Below the pieces are notes generated by a model, which saw only the letters and a program-made list of their open reading frames with translations, was not told the origin of the DNA and searched no databases. Below, piece after piece: positions 39,535 to 64,000 of a stretch of 64,000 nt of DNA; within the stretch, counting starts at the first letter, position 1; the number at the start of each line of letters is the position of its first letter. The translations under genes and the position numbers were made by a program. Origin of the DNA: Muraenolepis orangiensis (lineage: Eukaryota > Chordata > Actinopteri > Gadiformes > Muraenolepididae); assembly GCA_027704905.1 (NCBI GenBank), contig CM051001.1:22428552-22492551 (forward strand), read 5' to 3'.

Positions 39535-39900
39535 ACCTGCATGCAAGTGTGGGTGCTCTCTATGCTTGCCACATACTTACTAGCTCCTAAAGTTTCGGCA
39601 TGTATTTAAACATCAGGGATTGCCGAGGGTTCTGGTGGAGAATGTCACTTCATTGAATACACGACTCTGCCTCTGACCTCCTCCTCACCAATCAGAGCAC
39701 AACTCATGAAATGACATATGCCACTAATGGAGCAGGGGCACTCCAGCACTGGGCCAAATGAAAGCAAGGAGGATTAATTGCATCCAGCCAGAATGACCTT
39801 TAGTGTTTGATAAATCATAAAGCTTGGAAAACTACCATTATGGCTCTTGAATGGGAAATACCCAGCTTTAAAAAAACGATGTCATCGCTCCATACTGAAT

Positions 39901-40092
<192 letters not shown>

Positions 40093-40833
40093 AGTTCGTT
40101 CGACAGGTCGGGACACACCGTTTCAGGGTGCTTTCTCTATCGTTGTTCATTTTCAACAAAGCCTCATCCCATTCTAGTTAACAGGAGAGCGAGCTCCTCT
40201 TGAATGGGAAATACCTACCTCACTGGAGCCAATAGTGTGAAGGATTGTGTTGCAGCGCAGGTAATCCGTCCTATGTGAAGTAGGCGGAAACCCCTCATGG
40301 GAAAAGGGTTATCAACACGTAGTCTAATGCAGTCTGTCATTAGCCTCTCCGAGGCTTCATCTGGCAAAGGGAGCCCCTTTCGCGGCAGAGGTACAGTATA
40401 AAAGTCTTGCAAAGAATGACAAATTACCGAGGTCGGCGGATCCGGCTTTGTGCACGGCTACGATGGCACGCTTGGCGCGTCTGCAGAGCATCTCCGCGAT
40501 AGATTACTGTAAACACATACACCTCAGCAAAGTCAATACACCCCTCTCCCCCACCTCCCAACACTGCTCCTACATCACAGCGGTACAAGACCATGACAGC
40601 GGTGCTAACGTGATATGTTGACACCGTACAGGTTTTAAATGTACTGTATTTCTACTGACTGTCACGGGCCGTGCATCTAGAGACTATAGATCATCTGCCA
40701 GAACAAAATAAAAAGAAAGAAAGAATGCATGAAGGAAAGGAGAAAAAGGGAGAGACACTGATCTCTTTCTCCTTGCCAAAGCATGCCAAAGCGGTTTTAG
40801 CAGATTTCTGACACTGTGATCTCAGGAAGTGGG
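40093..40833. other. No gene seen
   Basis: Unique DNA; nothing recognised. Confidence 0.5.
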
Positions 40834-40836
40834 GTG

Positions 40837-40867
<31 letters not shown>

Positions 40868-40874
40868 TGTGTGT

Positions 40875-40970
<96 letters not shown>
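40834..40970. repeat. GT microsatellite with two gtggtg breaks
   Basis: Breaks at about 40860 and 40876, then a pure GT run. Confidence 0.96.
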
Positions 40971-42531
<1,561 letters not shown>

Positions 42532-42697
42532 AAGAAAAAAACATCTACGCTATCCAAGCTCCACTGCCCTTCACCACCACCACCACCACCACCAGGACCC
42601 TTTTACTGGGAGAGAGAGGGGCCGTTTAAAGGCTCAGTGCCCACGGTGAACCAGTGGACCACAGAGCTGTCGGACCGTAGCAGAGTGAGGCAGGACA

Positions 42698-42932
42698 GGG
42701 GGGGGGGGGGGGGGGGGAGACTGGAAGGGGGGGGGGGGGGGGCAGGGGGACGGATGACAGGACAGTAAATAACCGGCGTAAAAAAGGTGTCGTCCTTGGT
42801 GACGAGTGTCGGACAGCGGCCCATTTTAACGCTAATAGGAAAGCGTCAGTCCGCGCCGTCAAAATGACACCACAACCCCCCCCCCCCCCCTTCCCTCCCG
42901 CCCTGAAATGAAGAGGGGGAGGGGGGGGGAGC
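42698..42932. repeat. Cluster of G and C homopolymer runs
   Basis: G runs at 42698-42717, 42727-42742 and about 42922-42929; C run at 42876-42890. Confidence 0.95.
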
Positions 42933-43198
42933 AGAAGAACGCTTTGCAGGGGAGGGGTAGGGGGAATAGTCGGGCTGGGGATTTATGGATGTTGGCAAAT
43001 GGCTTCCAAGATCCCACACGCTTCCAACATCCATCGGTCCATTTGGCCGCCGACTCACCGCCATGGGGGGGTTGCGTCTAATAGGGGTGTTGCGGTCTGC
43101 TTGACTGAACACACACGGCCAGACTGCTCTGCTGACGATGCGGCTCCAAGGTACGATGCAACCCAACTCCAGCTGGGCCTCCAAAAAGGAGAGAGAGT

Positions 43199-43927
<729 letters not shown>

Positions 43928-44100
43928 TCTACTACTTTTAAGATTAGGATTAAGATTAGATTAGATTGTAATTTATTGCCATTGCACAGCACAAGTACAG
44001 TACAGCGAAAATAATTTGGCATCTAACCAGAGTGCAAATGTTGCCGTAAAGTGCATGGTTATATATACAACTGAGGTCCTATGGGAGACCTTAACAATAG
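43928..44100 (-). mobile_element. LINE 3' tail, inverted counterpart of 24268-24498
   Basis: Starts with attag-type pentamers; then tattgccattgcacagcac, aagtacagtacagcg and gcatctaaccagagtgcaaa, each the complement of the 24.4-kb copy. Confidence 0.65.
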
Positions 44101-44231
44101 TATAGACCTTATGGGATGTCGCTCCTTAACAAAGAGACAAATGTTCAGCTTGCATTGCATTCTTACATGCATTCTTGCGTTCATTTAATCTGAGAGGACA
44201 ACCTGAGTCACATTCATATAACCAACATAAC

Positions 44232-44495
44232 ACTGGGGCGGCAGTCGCCCAAGAGGTAGAGCAGTCGTCACCGGGAGGTTGCTGGTTCGATCCCCCGGCT
44301 CCTCTTAGCAAAAGTGTCAAGGTGTCCCTGAGCAAGACACCCTAACACCTAACTGCTCCCGACGTGCTGGCTGTTGCCTTGCATGGCTGACACCGCCGTC
44401 GGTGGATGAACGTGTGAATGAATGGCTGTATGACTTGCATGACTTGTAAAGCGCTTTGGATAAAAGCGCTATAATGAAATGCAGTCCATTTACCA
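44232..44495 (+). mobile_element. V-SINE-type tRNA-derived SINE, near full length
   Basis: Box A-like agaggtagagcagtcg and box B-like ggttcgatccc make a tRNA head. The conserved fish core gtccctgagcaagacaccct follows, with a 3' end of gcgctttggataaaagcgct. A second, more damaged copy is at 62018-62243. Confidence 0.75.
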
Positions 44496-45923
<1,428 letters not shown>

Positions 45924-46196
45924 TGCATGCGGCATGTAACCAGGTACTAGCTACGCCAAGGGCCCCACTAACTATCCAGATGGGTCCCTCAGTTAATGGG
46001 AAAATGTGGTGTTCCAGATGGTTGAGCAACTGACTGCGATGGGTAGTGATGATTCAGCCTATAATTGATTCCTAACCGGCACACCGGAGCAGAACAGGAA
46101 CATTCACAATGTGACATAGTGACCCAGCTCATGTGTGTGTGTGTGTGTGTCACAATAGACTTTTTAATACCTACATCAGCAAATGCTGTAAGATGG

Positions 46197-46202
46197 TTTA
46201 TT
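46197..46202 (-). terminator. cenpi candidate polyadenylation signal (AATAAA)
   Basis: The plus strand reads tttatt, giving AATAAA on the gene strand about 245 nt after the stop codon. An ATTAAA lies about 30 nt further on at 46163-46168. Assigned by position only; there is no transcript evidence. Confidence 0.5.
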
Positions 46203-46444
46203 TTGAGCTACAAATAAGATAATAATAATTAAAAAAGGACAGATGAAAGACCTTTAAAATTGCCAACATCCAATTGGCATAATAATGTGCATTTAGTCCA
46301 AAGCTAAAAACAAAATAAAAAAAAAACTATAAACATGTATGTACATTTAAAAAAAAACAACACAGGATCCGTTGCGTCAGACATTAAAAAAAAAAAGGAT
46401 GAAATATTATGTACAAGTCTTTTGTTAGATCCCACAGAGTTGTT
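46203..46444 (-). other. cenpi presumed 3' UTR
   Basis: This is the T-rich (on the gene strand) interval between the stop codon and the first AATAAA. It contains several short homopolymer A/T runs and no competing ORF. Confidence 0.5.
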
Positions 46445-63527
<17,083 letters not shown>

Positions 63528-64000
63528 CTGGGAACAAAACGCAATACATCAACTGCTGCTTCACTCCTCATAGGCTACCATGCTAGGACCGGTTGAGGTC
63601 GTCAAGCCAATCGTCAAGGCTTTCAATTTCCTCCACACAGGACACACACACAGCTGCCCATGAGAATGCTCATGGGCAGACTAATCACAACACCAGAAGC
63701 TTGTAAAAAAAAAAATGCTTGGTGAACAACCAACTGTGGTATGGCAAGATAAATACATTTGGATATTATTACAAATACTATTGGCTATAAAAGGCAATTG
63801 TCCAATACCTTGTTTATTTATGTTTATGTTTTAATGGCGGATTAATTCAGTGGCTATTTAAGTAAGACTTGGGGGCGCAAACACAAGTTTCATTTACAGT
63901 TATTTTGCAATTATGAATCATGAAAAAATTAAGATATGTATCATTAAATAACATAAGGCCAAAGCGGTAACTGCACCAACCAGATCTTCTTCGGCTAAAA
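63528..64000. other. Upstream cenpi intron, continues off window
   Basis: No further CENP-I exon found; unique AT-rich DNA. Confidence 0.6.

Overview
This window looks like nuclear DNA from a teleost fish. It has intron-containing coding sequence, very dense dinucleotide microsatellites, fish-type LINEs and tRNA-derived SINEs, and no bacterial-style gene packing. Long CA/GT and GA runs make up roughly 6% of the window by my manual tally. That density recalls codfishes (Gadidae), but the species is inference only.

The one host gene I can support is cenpi (centromere protein I, an inner-kinetochore CCAN subunit), on the minus strand from the right edge down to 46445. I resolved 16 consecutive coding exons with AG/GT borders. 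Their lengths sum to 1683 nt (560 codons plus stop), every junction keeps frame, and the peptide follows vertebrate CENP-I from about human residue 200 to the C-terminus. The 5' exons and promoter lie beyond position 64000. The intron between the tenth and eleventh exons in the window is 7.4 kb because two LINEs of different families, in opposite orientations, sit in it. One donor splice site is the first GT of a ~240-bp GT tract.

Positions 1-46000 are downstream intergenic DNA without a gene I can defend. They hold: (i) long CA, GT, GA and GATA microsatellites and pure G or C runs; (ii) an internally deleted Tx1/L1-type LINE (3450-5150, minus) fused to an inverted copy of its own 5' part, centred on a 25-bp perfect hairpin at 5375-5429; (iii) three minus-strand 3' fragments or copies of one CR1/L2-group LINE family (17960, 34755, 49855); (iv) a 5'-truncated LINE (18945-22255) with a long open RT frame, interrupted by a 1365-bp DNA transposon flanked by TTA target duplications; (v) a 673-bp solo LTR (30681-31353) with 5-bp CCACG target duplications and an upstream-half array of ~60-bp repeats carrying GC boxes; (vi) several tRNA-derived SINEs and small inverted-repeat elements.

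I found no undescribed multi-gene system. The most interesting items are the microsatellite-embedded splice donor in cenpi, the solo LTR with enhancer-like repeats, the nested transposon and the LINE fold-back. ORFs made of poly-(TH), (VC), (RE) or (LS) residues are translations of microsatellites, not genes.
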